64,000 nucleotides of DNA from Cepaea nemoralis (GCA_014155875.1 JACEFZ010018365.1:62001-126000); one strand, 5' to 3'; counted from the first letter of the stretch, positions 11,170 to 23,889 are shown. Notes: a model not told the origin generated them from the letters alone. Translations and numbers: made by a program.

Positions 11170-11460
11170 TAGCGAATGCGACTCCATAACACAAAGATAA
11201 TTCTAAATTGTAGAGATCATGTGTGGCCCATGCAGCATGATCCCTCTCTCGGCCTGCCTAGTTTACTTCAGAGGAAAGGTATCACCAAAATGTCTAGAAC
11301 AAGACGCGCTGTAGAAGCTGTCGGATCAGCAAAGCAATGCTTTAAATGTCAACCTGTCAGAGCTTCGATCCTAGACTAATTGCCGACTAACGCTTAGGAC
11401 CTGGTCTGCCCTGTCATGATATTTAGTCTTTAAAAGATTCTGTGCCAAACAAAATGTAAG
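11170..11460 (+). repeat. Unclassified dispersed repeat R, plus copy
   Basis: This segment matches the reverse complement of about 47755-48030 over ~270 bp. Shared blocks include cagaggaaaggt, gcaaagcaatgc, cgatcctagac and cctggtctgccctg. A further partial copy lies at about 14165-14290 (minus). No protein motif was recognised. It may be part of an LTR or another noncoding part of an unidentified element. Confidence 0.65.
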
Positions 11461-11569
11461 TTTGGACCAAACAAACATGGATGGTGGGAAATGGGAAGTA
11501 GGGGCGTGTCACAGTCATAACCTAAATGTTCATAGTAGCAGACATTATAGTGCAATGACAACATTTCAA

Positions 11570-14137
<2,568 letters not shown>

Positions 14138-14164
14138 AAGCCATGGCTGATACGGAAAGTCGCT

Positions 14165-14290
14165 TAAGTCTATTAATCATCCCATGGCAACTAATATGTT
14201 AAGTTTCATTTCCTCGCACTAGGCTGAGGCTTGTACCTTCCCAGTTGCGATTCTTCACCCGAAGACATTGACAAAACGTGATACTCATTA
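14165..14290 (-). repeat. Partial copy of dispersed repeat R
   Basis: On the minus strand, tacaagcctcagcctagtgc and gaggaaatg match the block tacaagcctaatcctggtgc and gaggaaatg at 47757-47790. The match is ~65 bp with a preceding cttcggg block in both. It joins directly onto the protease-like pseudogene fragment upstream, so a repeat/pseudogene breakpoint lies near 14290. Confidence 0.45.
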
Positions 14291-14655
14291 TCATCTTTAT
14301 TATTATAACCAATAGTGATCTGTGTGCCACATGCATGAGGGTGGGATACTATCACAGACAAAGCTTTCTTGGAATCCTCCACAGACTGACCAGGACACTA
14401 CTCGAAAGTGTTCAGCTTTAACTGAAGTGTATGAAGAAGGTGATGGGCACATTACAACGTCTTGTTAAGTTCATCTGTCAGCTCCAGACCACGGGTAATG
14501 CATAAGATTTAACAGAAATAACCCTTTGTGTCTGTCAAGGTTTTGAACACACTGTTTAGAGAAGCGACCTCGTCTAACACCGTATAACCTTCATAAAAGA
14601 ACAGATCACATTTGATATTTAAGAGTTCTGAGTCACCAATGACAACACGTGAAGC
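14290..14655 (-). pseudogene. Decayed paralogue of the trypsin-fold protease at 17191-18185
   Basis: On the minus strand the fragment reads VIGDSELLNIKCDLFFYE near 14645-14590, then TDELNKTL near 14485, LQLKLNTFE near 14425, and finally EDSKKALSVIVSHPHACG near 14385-14330. These align in the same order with GGDIETDWCEMRFET, NDLHKL, LQQLIFKK and EDVLTVVVSHPHGC of the protease exon 2.7 kb upstream. Three stops (near 14510, 14450 and 14398) interrupt it. Both the N-terminal His box and the GSSGGP active-site segment are missing. It is a degenerate partial gene copy, not a retroelement. Confidence 0.75.
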
Positions 14656-14659
14656 TGTG

Positions 14660-14790
14660 CGTTTCATCATCATCTTCCACTTTTGCTGTCACGCGTTGTA
14701 GGGAGGAATAATTGACTCTCCAGCTCCCAATGGGCGGTACTGGATAGGGTCATTTCGCGTGATTGTACAATGTCTCTGATGTCTCAATCC
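14660..14790 (+). repeat. Dispersed repeat segment (match to 6463-6592)
   Basis: The stretch begins catcatcatcttccac, includes gttgtagggaggaata and ends near atgtctctgatg. It corresponds to the reverse complement of 6463-6592. It abuts the upstream edge of the protease pseudogene fragment. Confidence 0.5.
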
Positions 14791-15239
14791 ATTTTCTTCT
14801 CCGGTGTTTTCTTTCTCTTGTAGCAGATGTTCTTCAATGTAGTGCCAGTGCCGGTAGTTGATGGTGTTGCATTCTAACGAGGTGGCTGAATCATTTGATC
14901 TTATATCTTTCAATATATGCGGCACAAGGTGTTGATCCCAATGTCTGTCTAATAACATCAATTATTATTTGGTCTGGGATAGTTAAACTGGCAGCTTACT
15001 TCAAGCATCTCATATCGCAGGTGTTGATTTTTGCGTAAATATAATTGATTGATTGATTGATTGATTTAGGAACCTACATCACAGCATTCGGGACATTCCC
15101 ATATGCGCTCCGTCCCCATCCTCTGCAACGAAGCGTAAATATGATTTGGGTAATGTTAAAGTTTGAGATTGGAAGCAAAAGGTTGGTGTGAATATGCTAT
15201 TTATTATCTGTCGTTTTGCAAACGTAGATATATTTAGAT

Positions 15240-15623
15240 CAGTAGTTCTCAGCCAGTGGGGAATTCCCTCTCAGGGGGAATTTTAGGGTTTCCGGGGGTA
15301 GGGGAATTAAGATTATTTCAAGATCATGTTAATACAAGAACCGATTACTTGATATTGTTTTTCCCTCTATACTTTACAGTTCTGTACTTCTCGCTCTTCT
15401 GAAATTCGTTTTATAACGTAAGTAGACCCGCACATCACGTTTTATGTAGATGTGTAGACTTGGTTTAGTATGTTTTATCAAATTTAGCTTCCATTTTTAC
15501 GTATACTGTGTAGGGGAGGGGGGGGAATTTATAGGGAGGAAATACAAAAAAGGGGGATGGGTGAATGACATTCTGAACTTAAGGTCAAGGGGTGCATGGG
15601 CCAAAAAAGGTTGAGAACCACTG
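15240..15623 (+). mobile_element. Nonautonomous hAT-type MITE, copy 2
   Basis: Terminal repeats are cagtagttctcagcc (15240-15254) and ggttgagaaccactg (15609-15623). A perfect 8-bp target duplication, atttagat, lies at 15232-15239 and 15624-15631. The interior aligns with the reverse complement of copy 1 at 5546-5991, including gaaccgattacttgatattg and ccatttttacgtatactgt. It is about 60 bp shorter because it lacks copy 1's internal duplication. It has no coding capacity. Confidence 0.92.
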
Positions 15624-15631
15624 ATTTAGAT

Positions 15632-16093
15632 GTTTCAGTATGGGTGATAGTTGATATACAAGCGCACTTGCTTTTTGACATCTGGTTTCGATTTCCCTAT
15701 CCTGCTATCTTCTGTGACCATACATCCAAGATAGTTGAATTCTTTAACTTGTTTCAGAGATGTGCTATTTATCAGTATACTTAGTGGACCAGAATATCTG
15801 TTAACTTGCATTTCTTCAATTTTGGCTGTGTTTATATTCATATTGTATCTGCTGCATATTGAACTCAGATTATTAAAATGATTTTGCAGTCTGCCCTCGT
15901 CGCTATAAAACAGGCACTGATCGTCTGCAAATAAAAGCTTATTTATTAAATCTGTTGTTTCATCCGGAGTAAAGGTTCGAAATTTCTGAAACTGTTCTGT
16001 CACGACTTTCTTTGGATATTCTGTCTTTGTAGATAGCAAATAGCGCTCTGCATAGTCACTTGATATCATGAATTTGTTGTAAACCCATTGTCA
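15632..16093 (-). pseudogene. Reverse transcriptase fragment of a non-LTR element
   Basis: An open minus-strand frame of ~150 codons reads NKLLFADDQCLFYSDEG near 15950-15900, the catalytic motif C of RT. It is followed by MNINTAKIEEMQV and VKEFNYLGCMV near 15720-15700, the conserved RT thumb entry. The rest of ORF2 is absent: the N-terminal side ends at a stop near 16093. The C-terminal side reaches a stop just before the hAT MITE insertion site at 15631. The family is distinct from T and from the 11.7-kb element. Confidence 0.8.
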
Positions 16094-16188
16094 TTTTTCG
16101 ACTCTAAGCACCCAACCAGACCCTACTCTCACATTCGAACTTGCTCTCTTAAAGTAGTCCAGAAAAGTTCGCGACCCACAGGAATAGC

Positions 16189-17190
16189 CTAAGCTTTACT
16201 CTCACTGTCACTCTTGGAATAGTTTAGGTAAGTTGCACTGCTTGTGTCTTTAGCACAATTTGTGTTTTCAATACAAAGTGCACATTCAGTACAGCTTATG
16301 TCTTTGACACCTTTTCTGTCAGCAGTACAACTAGTGACTTGGGTACAGCTTGTGTCTTGAATGCAGCGTGTGTCTTTATAACATTATGTGTCTTCGGTAC
16401 AATGTGCGTAGTCAGTACAATTCATGTCTTTGGTGCTGTTTCTGTTATCAGTACAACTAGTGACTTGGGTACAGCTTGTGTCTTGAATGCAGCGTGTGTC
16501 TTTATAATATTGTGTGTCTTCGGTACAATGTGCGTAGTCAGTACAATTCATGTCTTTGGTGCTGTTTCTGTTATCAGTACAATTAGTTTCTTGAATACAA
16601 ACGATGTCTGCAGTACATCTGGTGACTTGGGGACAATCTGAGTCTTCAGTACAACTTATGTTTTTGGCACAGCTTGTATCTATGGTACAGCCTATATCTT
16701 CCATACAACTTGTGTTTTTGGCACAGCTTGTATCTTTGGTACAATCTATAGATTCAGTACAACTTGTGTTTTTAGCACATCTTGTATCTTCAGCACAATC
16801 AACGTTTTCAGTACAACTTGTGTTTTTAACACAGCTTGTATCTTTGGTACAATCGAAGTCTTCAGTACAACTTGTGTTTTTAGCACAGCTTGTATCTTTG
16901 GCACAGTTTATGTCTTCAGTACAACTTGTGTTTTTAGCACAGCTTGTATCGTCAGCACAATCAACGTTTTCAGTACAACTTGTGTTTTTGGCACAGCTTG
17001 TATCTTCGGTACAGTCTTTATCTTCAGTATAACTTGGGGATTTTGTTTTACTTTGAACCATGAGTTCCCCGACTCTTACCACATCACTAGCATTAGCTGT
17101 GCTGTCGTCCTCCATCATCCTGTCCCTTTCCCAACAAACTTGCCTAGCTTCGTAACACTTCTGACGTAAATATATCTGTTTTCTGGCATA
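16189..17190 (-). CDS. Cys-x5 hexapeptide-repeat tail, in frame with the upstream protease
   Basis: This minus-strand frame directly continues the protease frame after its TAG (17191-17193). There are 24 uninterrupted codons, then MMEDDSTANASD at 17118, and from about 17040 a long run in which Cys recurs every six residues (CTEDTS, CAKNTS, CTENVD, CADDTS). The 18-bp unit is organised in a ~72-bp higher-order unit. A second ~132-bp repeat period is visible at 16340-16580. A TAA (16384-16386) interrupts the frame where the sister repeat has CAA. Beyond it the pattern continues to a final TAG at 16189-16191. Low-complexity, acidic and Cys-rich composition suggests an extracellular, disulphide-linked stalk or a secreted repeat protein. 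Alternatives are a minisatellite that happens to be open, or a dead gene. No function is claimed. Confidence 0.5.
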
Positions 17191-18185
17191 CTATGGATGT
17201 TGTGGAACCATATCTACCCCATGAGTGCTGTGGTTTAGGTGCTTGTCCTCAGTGCAGTTCCCACTGTGAGCATGATAGGACCAGTTCTTGCTTATCGTAA
17301 ACACCGGACCCCCACTTGATCCAGGACAAGTTGCTGTTGTGTATGTGTACTGGGTCCATCCATCTTTCATGACATCGATGTAGCTACAGAAGCCGAGGCT
17401 GATCTGTTTGCTGCATCCATGAGGGTGAGATACTACAACAGTCAGCACGTCTTCCGTGCTTTGATGTCTTGTGCCATTTTCTGTCTTTGTTTTCTTAAAT
17501 ATAAGTTGTTGCAGATTCGTAGAATGGGACCAGGCTAGTTTATGCAGATCATTCCTACTTTCAACCATCTTTAAGAGTCTGTTTGCCAGAACAGCATCAT
17601 GGGTTTCAAATCTCATCTCACACCAGTCTGTTTCGATGTCACCTCCGATATATTTCATGCCATGGAGTTTCACAACACTAGCACAGATGTCAGGAGTGCC
17701 ACCATTGTCGAAGAACAGAACACAGCTGGTTGCTGCTGCTTCGGAATCATCGTAAACAACATGCGTTGCGGTGATTATGTAAATGTGATAAAATTGTGTG
17801 TATGGTGTAGGAGAGTTTTTACACTCCTTACATTCACAACAGCGTTGTTCATTGTTGTCATATTTGTCCACATGGCTGACCCAACCACTGCCGTGTACCA
17901 CCATCTCATTGACTTTACAATCAGAGAACGGGTAACGTATGTCACTATCCGGAAAAGTCTCAGGTCTACTGTCACTGACATAGCCGACGGACACACGGAC
18001 AGTTAGATCTGCAACACATGTTATGTATCGATAGAAATAATCTTCTTGGTAGCCAGATGGCAGATCGTCCATTTTAAACTTGTCTCTGGGTATGAACGAC
18101 TCATGTCCAGGATTTTTCTCACAATTTTTCTGATGTTCGTGGAGATCTGCCTCGCCACCAAAAGTGAATTCAGCTTCCCTTAGAC
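17191..18185 (-). CDS. Trypsin-fold serine protease-like protein, main exon
   Basis: The reading frame is open for ~331 codons from a plausible splice acceptor (tttgtgacag/gt at 18185-18186) to TAG at 17191-17193. The putative triad is His in ITATHVV (17761-17763), Asp in ETDWCEM (about 17626-17628) and Ser in CPGSSGGPVF (17314-17316). The order and the GxSGGP block are those of PA-clan (chymotrypsin-fold) peptidases. At least ten Cys residues, including a CCECKEC cluster near 17840, suggest a secreted protein. No signal peptide is seen in this exon, so an upstream exon is expected beyond the (GA)n intron. The C-terminus after the TAG continues in frame into a Cys-repeat tail. A decayed paralogue lies at 14290-14655, which supports a gene family. 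It could be a recent pseudogene if the TAG is not the natural end. Substrate and role are unknown. Confidence 0.7.
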
Positions 18186-18216
18186 CTGTCACAAATAAAT
18201 CAACATGTATTAAATT

Positions 18217-18336
<120 letters not shown>

Positions 18337-18359
18337 ATGAGGAGTGCACGGGTGAGCCT

Positions 18360-18450
18360 GGGAGTGTCTAGTTGGTCGTCCGCCGAAGTACACTTGTTCC
18401 TGCAGCGAGGCGCCGTCGTAATTTGGAGGCGACAGGTTCAATCCCGGTCG
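18360..18450 (+). repeat. Possible tRNA-derived SINE head
   Basis: tgtctagttgg (about 18366) resembles a pol III A box, and aggttcaatcccgg (about 18431) is a good B box. Their spacing of ~55 nt is longer than in a tRNA, as seen in some decayed SINEs. A related agtgcacgggtgagc block also occurs near 24723. No poly-A or target duplication was identified. Confidence 0.4.
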
Positions 18451-18591
18451 GTAACTATTATAGGTTTCAAATTTTATGTTGTCTATTGCGTCTTCTAATC
18501 TCTATTTCCTTCTTCTTCTGTGAGCGCCAAATAATACTATGTGTGTCTATTTAAGATTTCTTCAACGCCTGTCCAAGGGCGAATTTGCTGT

Positions 18592-18690
18592 ACATCGTGC
18601 TAGAAAGGCCCAACCACGGGTGGCAGTGGCATCCAGTCGTTTCTCGCATCGTGTTTGAAAGGCCTAACCACGGGTGGCTGCTATCGGTTG
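18592..18690 (+). repeat. Two-copy direct repeat (~56 bp)
   Basis: catcgtgctagaaaggccca with accacgggtggc at 18594-18630 is repeated as catcgtgtttgaaaggccta with accacgggtggc at 18650-18684. The function is unknown; it may belong to the leader or LTR of the gag element just downstream. Confidence 0.6.
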
Positions 18691-18841
18691 TCGTCAAAAT
18701 CAAAATCGCTGTCCTCGAGAAACTTTTAACGTGTGAACTAGAAAGATGGAGCAGCAACAATTGTGACTGGGATTGTAAAGTGTAATTAGAACTTTCAAAG
18801 AGATTTAGTAGAAGCTAATTGATATAAGAATTGTATTTGTA

Positions 18842-19819
18842 ATGGAGGCTCAAAATTTCTTACTGGGTCAGGTGTTAGGAAGCATGGGGAGAGCGATATA
18901 TATGTTAGACACGTCACTAAAACAACAAGGAGTGGGTACTGACATAGAAAAGTTTAATGGTCAGGCAAAAAATTTCAAGAAATGAATGGTAGCCATAGAA
19001 AAATATGCTTTTATGATGGGAGCTACCGACGAAGAGAAGAAGAAGATAGCGTATCAGAGTAGTTTAACACCGGTTTCAGATCACATTAGACGGAAATTAA
19101 ATAGAGGGATGGCTGAAACCTGGGAAGAGTTTAAGGATGATCTGGCCCATAAATATACAGAGACCACATATCCCCAACATGCCTTCTCAGTTTTAAGACA
19201 GTCTAGACAAGAGAATGGAGAAAGTGTACAACTATATAGCGATAGATTAGTAAACTTGGCAGAAGAGGCATTTTTGTGACAAAACGTGCAGGGTGAAGAA
19301 GTAGAAAGAATGTTAGTAGGGATATTTGTGGATGGGTTGCGCTCAGATGGAATAAAGTTCAAGTTAATGAGGGAAAACCCAGTAAGAATGTCGCAAGCAG
19401 TGGATATAGCTAGACAAGAGGAAAGTTTAAGAAGAAGATTTAGGTTACGAGTAGGGAGAGAAATAGAAAGCAATATTGAGCAAAGAGTAGAAGTACCAAT
19501 GGATATTGGACACGCTAGAAATAGCTACAGAATAAATAATATAGAAACTAGGATGTGTCCACGGACACATAATAGAGATCAACCTTCACATAGTCGGGGT
19601 TTCCATTCGAATGGCCAATATAATCCCACTACGCTAAGGCCACGTCTTGGTTTAACCTGCTTTAACTGTGGGCAGGAAGTACACTTTTATAGACCGTGTC
19701 CGAATAGAAGACAGCCGCTTTATAACAATGACAGAAAGTACCGCAGGCGTGATATTAACTGTATAAATATAAAATCTGATATGACAAGGGACACTGAGAT
19801 ATATGGAGAAACAACATAA
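18842..19819 (+). pseudogene. LTR-retrotransposon gag polyprotein (broken)
   Basis: From the ATG at 18842 a single frame runs to 19819 with only two internal stops: TGA at 18983 (in a context where Trp is expected, FKK*MVAIEKY) and TGA at 19277. The central part (KYAFMMGATDEEKK, then ETWEEFKDDLAHKYTE, SVLRQSRQENGESV and VGIFVDGLRSD) is the helical capsid region of Retrotrans_gag proteins. The C-terminal part carries one CCHC knuckle, CFNCGQEVHFYRPC (near 19660). There is no frame shift across ~325 codons, so the element is not very old. No RT, integrase or protease was found downstream, so this is a gag-bearing nonautonomous element or a badly deleted one. Confidence 0.8.
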
Positions 19820-20651
19820 AAAGTCAGAAGTCAATAATTATCACAAACAGAATTTTAATAAGAAACGATGGAACTGGCCAGATAATAATAAAGATCCGAG
19901 AACATTGCGAAATCAATGGTTCGAGATTAGACGGTTACGATATTCACTTGCAAAGATGGGCAACAGAGAAGATCAGGCAGACAGGACCTCAGGTAGTCAG
20001 AAGGTGTTTTCAGTTTTTAGTGGCAGACAGGAAAGAGAGACACGGACACATAAAGTCAGTAATGCGGAGAAGAGTACTCAGACACAGATTGATAAAGTGG
20101 AAAAGAAAACTAAAGCACAACCAGCTAAGAAAATAGCACAAGGAAGTCAATTCAATGTGGTAGAAAAAATAGAACCAGCTGAGATGAAATTAGAAAAGGT
20201 CGAACCAGTTAAAATTAGAGACTCACATGCCGAGAATAGACAGGTACAGACGAGAAACACCAGAAAGAAAATTAGAAAAAGTGCTAATGATAGATCTGAA
20301 GGCAGTTTACTAGTAAATGTGGGAGATGAGGCGATGGATATGTTAGACTCATCAGATTGGGAAATGGAATTTATCCCTGGCCGGAGCATGAAAGGTAGTG
20401 GTATAAATAAGAAGAATGTCAGGTGTGCTGGTTCAGACTGAAGAGATGTTGGTTCCTCGTCGGCAGTAATATGTAGTGAACAGGCTGGTGGAACTATAAG
20501 TAGTGAATCTTCGGAGGACGAAATAGGGAAATATAAAATATATAGCGAATTTTGTGAACAGACTGATGCGATAAAGGCACGAACAGCAAAGAGGAGTAAA
20601 AGAAAGGTTGCTATTAAGAAGAAAAGTACTAGGGAGATAGCAGGAATATAA
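19803..20651 (+). CDS. Basic/acidic second ORF of the gag element, function unknown
   Basis: The frame overlaps the end of gag by 17 nt in a different phase, an arrangement often used for a frameshifted gag extension. The product (MEKQHKKSEVNN...) is rich in Lys, Glu and Arg, with repeated EKxEP motifs near 20160-20215. After one TGA (20439) it continues open to TAA at 20649. No protease DSG/DTG, RT or integrase motif is visible. It may be a divergent gag C-terminus or an accessory ORF. I cannot assign a role. Confidence 0.5.
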
Positions 20652-20927
20652 ATTTCCCAGGGTTGTACAGAGGATGATGCGCGGAAAATCAAAGAATATA
20701 TGATGATGAGGCCACAACATTTTAGAGATTGATACAGATATTAAGAGAGAGATAGATAAAGAGAGACACTATTGTTAGGAGACAATTTTCTAAGAGTTTG
20801 AAAGTGAATGAAAATGAGATGTTTGGTGATAGAACGCGTCAAGAGATTCTGAGACGTTGGCAAAACGAATTGTGGTGTAGGATGAGTGAAGGCAGAGAGG
20901 TAGAGGTAGATTGTTGGCCAGAATAGT
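20652..20927 (+). pseudogene. Small coding remnant belonging to the gag element
   Basis: From about 20781 a frame reads SLKVNENEMFGDRTRQEI and LRRWQNELWCRMSEGREVEV before a TAG at 20925. The composition matches the preceding Lys/Glu-rich ORF. No known domain is recognised. Confidence 0.35.
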
Positions 20928-22450
20928 ACAAGGTGGTAGGCTATTGATCTATTTTATATAATAGTTGCGGGTTGTGTGCGGTGTTGAGGTTAATGCGCAG
21001 TTCGAAAGAGTGGGGATGAAGAGTTTGATGAGAACTTACAAGAGTAGAGTATACGTGAAGTGTATATGGGAGAGAATTGCGGGTGGCGTAATGCTGGGTT
21101 TGAGGTGAGTTACGATCCTTCACAGTAAGTGATATGTGGTGTAGAGGGCTCAGTTGTTGTGTTTGGTGCGGAGAAGATTAAAGAGTAAGGATGAGTCACA
21201 GCGGGTGATGGATAATTTGGTGAGCTGATATAGTGCCGTCTGGGGTTGTATAGAAGAGTGACTGAAGGGAGATGTGCATCAGTCCTGGAATAGTGGGAGA
21301 TTGGGCAGTGCGGCCGTTATAGCCTGAGAATAGCGTGAGAAAAGTGTTGAATATTTGAGTACCGGAGTGGTTTGTGTGGTTATAGAGAATTACAAGTGCA
21401 GAGAGTATCCTTGCGTGCATAGTGTGCATAATGTAGGCAACCTTGTGTTTGGTTGTGGTGATTGGAGAGTGGATGATTTAGAATTTGAGGTGTCTTCTGT
21501 CTGGAATGACTGGATGGAGTGGTGCTCACAGTAAGTGATGTGTGGTGGAGTGTCCGATATAGTGTAGAATTGGCACGGAGAGAAGTAAAGTCATTATGAT
21601 TGTTGTTACTAGAGTTGATACGTGTCTGCGCACGGTTGACTCAGAGCTTTTGAAGGAGGAGTGAATGGTTGAGAAAAATTGAAGCAAGAGAGTAGTTGGA
21701 TTGTGAAAATTTTATGACATGATGACAGATATTGAATTAACATTTTGTTTGTTGTTGTATGAAGCAGATTCAATATCGTTGGCGGATGTATTCTGATATG
21801 AGCGTGCCGGGGGCGGAGGAATGAGAGAATATAGCGAGGACGTACTCAGTATGTCTCATCAGAGTGAGGTTTGTTGTGATGGGCTGTTGATAAATTTGAT
21901 AATGATGGTTAGTGTGTAAAAGGGATAGGTGGTAGGATATAGCGTGCTAAATTGTTTTTTTTTTTATGTTGAGCTGGTTTGCCAGATGCGAAGTGGTCCG
22001 GGAGATGTGGGTGGCGTTAGTTCCAGCGGTGTATGATTGAAGGAAGTTAAGAAGGAGTGGACATGTGAGTAACCTTGAGTTGGTGTGTTGGATGAGAAGT
22101 GATGTAAGCAGGGGAGAAGGGAGTTGTGTGACTAACCAGATGAGCATGAATGTGATACGATTTTGACAAGAATAAATGAAATGCGATGATTGAATATACG
22201 GATATCTGTTGGTGATGGTGATATAGTAAGCCGGTGATTGCGAAGGGGGCAGGAGTGAATAAGTCTGAAAGAGTGGTGATGTAAAGAGCTAGAAGGCATA
22301 TTGGACTGGAATGTTTATTACGAGCTTGAGGAATGTAGCTGAGTGTTGGATTGGTGATGCGGGAGAGTGTGGTGTCTGTGGCTGCAGCTGGATGAGGGAG
22401 TTGAATTGTGAGAGTTCGCAGTTGCAAATAATGAGCTGGATTGCGAGAAT
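20928..22450. other. Strongly G+T-skewed noncoding stretch
   Basis: The plus strand is markedly poor in C for ~1.5 kb. It contains loose repeats such as cagtaagtgat(a)tgtgg at about 21122 and 21527. Minus-strand frames rich in Ser, Thr, Leu and His result from the skew. No pol motif of the preceding gag element could be found in any frame. Confidence 0.5.
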
Positions 22451-22459
22451 GCGTGGGTG

Positions 22460-22713
22460 AAAACCGAATAGATCTCGAACAAAAGAATTTAGAGGCCAAT
22501 GTATGCAACTCAGCTGAACAAGAAATGGACGAGGAAACAGAAGCAAGAGGAAATACCAATACGGGCGAAAACGTTTAAGTTCTTGCCTTGATAATAGTGA
22601 TGCAGAAACTAGTAATGTTATGGCAATTGTAGAAAGTAATGAATTATACCAAAGAAATTTAGCGTTGTTGAAGAATAAATTAAAGAAGCGTAGAAGTAGT
22701 GTGGAAGGGTAGA
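22460..22713 (+). pseudogene. Short Lys/Glu-rich coding remnants (unknown)
   Basis: Two overlapping frames look protein-like. DLEQKNLEANVCNSAEQEMD (about 22469-22530) ends in TAA at about 22577. Another reads SSCLDNSDAETSNVMAIVES then KNKLKKRRSSVEG and ends at about 22712. They resemble the composition of the second gag-element ORF and may be its displaced C-terminal part. The function is unknown. Confidence 0.35.
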
Positions 22714-23271
22714 ATAGAATGAGAAAATAAATAGGCTGAGTTGCGTTTCTGCTTGGTGGGTGGAAGTGGTTGATAAACTTCCAAGAAATCTTTGTGCGTT
22801 GAAATGGTCACTTTAGTTGGTGAAATTTTGAGTTGCAGGTAGCAGTAAATGCTTTGATTTATTGTCTTGTTTTCTTGGCTCATGTTTCAAATACAATGGT
22901 GTTGCCATTATTTTGTTTTTATAGTGATTACATATCAGTGTATTTTGTTTCACATAAATTGTGGGATAGACGCTGTCCATATAAGCGACAGAATTGGAGG
23001 AAAAAGGGTGTGTCTTTAATTATTGACTTGGTTATTAATGATTCATGTTTGGAAGGTGTTAACATTGCAGTGGTTTTTTTTTTACTTGGTACTGTTAGGA
23101 TATACACTGTCCGTAAAAGCGACAGCAATATAATTAGTTTTTATTAATTAATTGGTTGCAGATATGTTTTTAACTTTTGTTATATTAGCTTTTGGGTTTT
23201 GGTGTTTTCAGTTATAATTATCAATTCTGATGAGTTTATTAACGAAATTATATTGAAATAATATACGTTGA

Positions 23272-23885
23272 GTGGCGTTGGAGCCATGATGTTGGAGGTC
23301 TTGGGAGATGATGCCCGTAATAAATAGACATTAATAGTATCTTTGGCTTGCTGTGGTTTTCAGCATAACCTGGGGTAACCATAGATTGAGCTGTGGATAT
23401 CAGCACAGCCTGGGGTGGCCATAAATTGAGTAACGTTCAGTGGCATGAGGTTGGTGGTTTTAGGTAGAGATGCCCATTATGAATGGACATTGATAGTATC
23501 TTTGGGTTGCTGTAGATAACAGCATAACCTTGGGTGGCCACGGATTAAGTAACGTTCCGTGCCATGAGGTTAGAGTTTTTTTTTTTGGGGGGGGGGGGGG
23601 GCGATGCCCATAATAAATGGACATTTATAGTATCGTTGGGTTGCTGTAGATAACGGCATAACCTGGGGTGACCATAGTTTGAGTAACGTTCAGTGCCATG
23701 ACAAATGGACATTGATAGGATTTTTTGGGTGCTGTGGATATCAGCATAACCTGGGGTGTTCATAGATTAAATAACGTGGAAGTTTTTAGGAATTGATGCC
23801 CATAATAGATGGACAGATAGAGAGTATCTTTGGATTGCTGTGGTCATTGATTAAATGTGGAGGGTTTTAAGCGTTGATCCCCATA
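23272..23885 (+). repeat. Irregular satellite, about five degenerate units
   Basis: The block gatgccc(a)taataaatggacatt...gtatctttgggttgctgtgg...agcataacctggggtg recurs with unit starts near 23310, 23469, 23603, 23795 and 23873, plus a partial unit near 23700. Spacing varies from about 80 to 160 bp. One unit contains a T11G15 homopolymer junction (23577-23601). No coding potential is present. Confidence 0.8.
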
Positions 23886-23889
23886 ATAG

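Noticed and set aside
16339..17032. Plus-strand open frames rich in Val, Leu, Phe and Gln
   Set aside because: Antisense shadows of the minus-strand Cys-x5 repeat. Regular codon phase and Cys conservation favour the minus strand.
16340..17045. CRISPR-like array
   Set aside because: The 18-bp units are contiguous without unique spacers, and the context is an animal genome.
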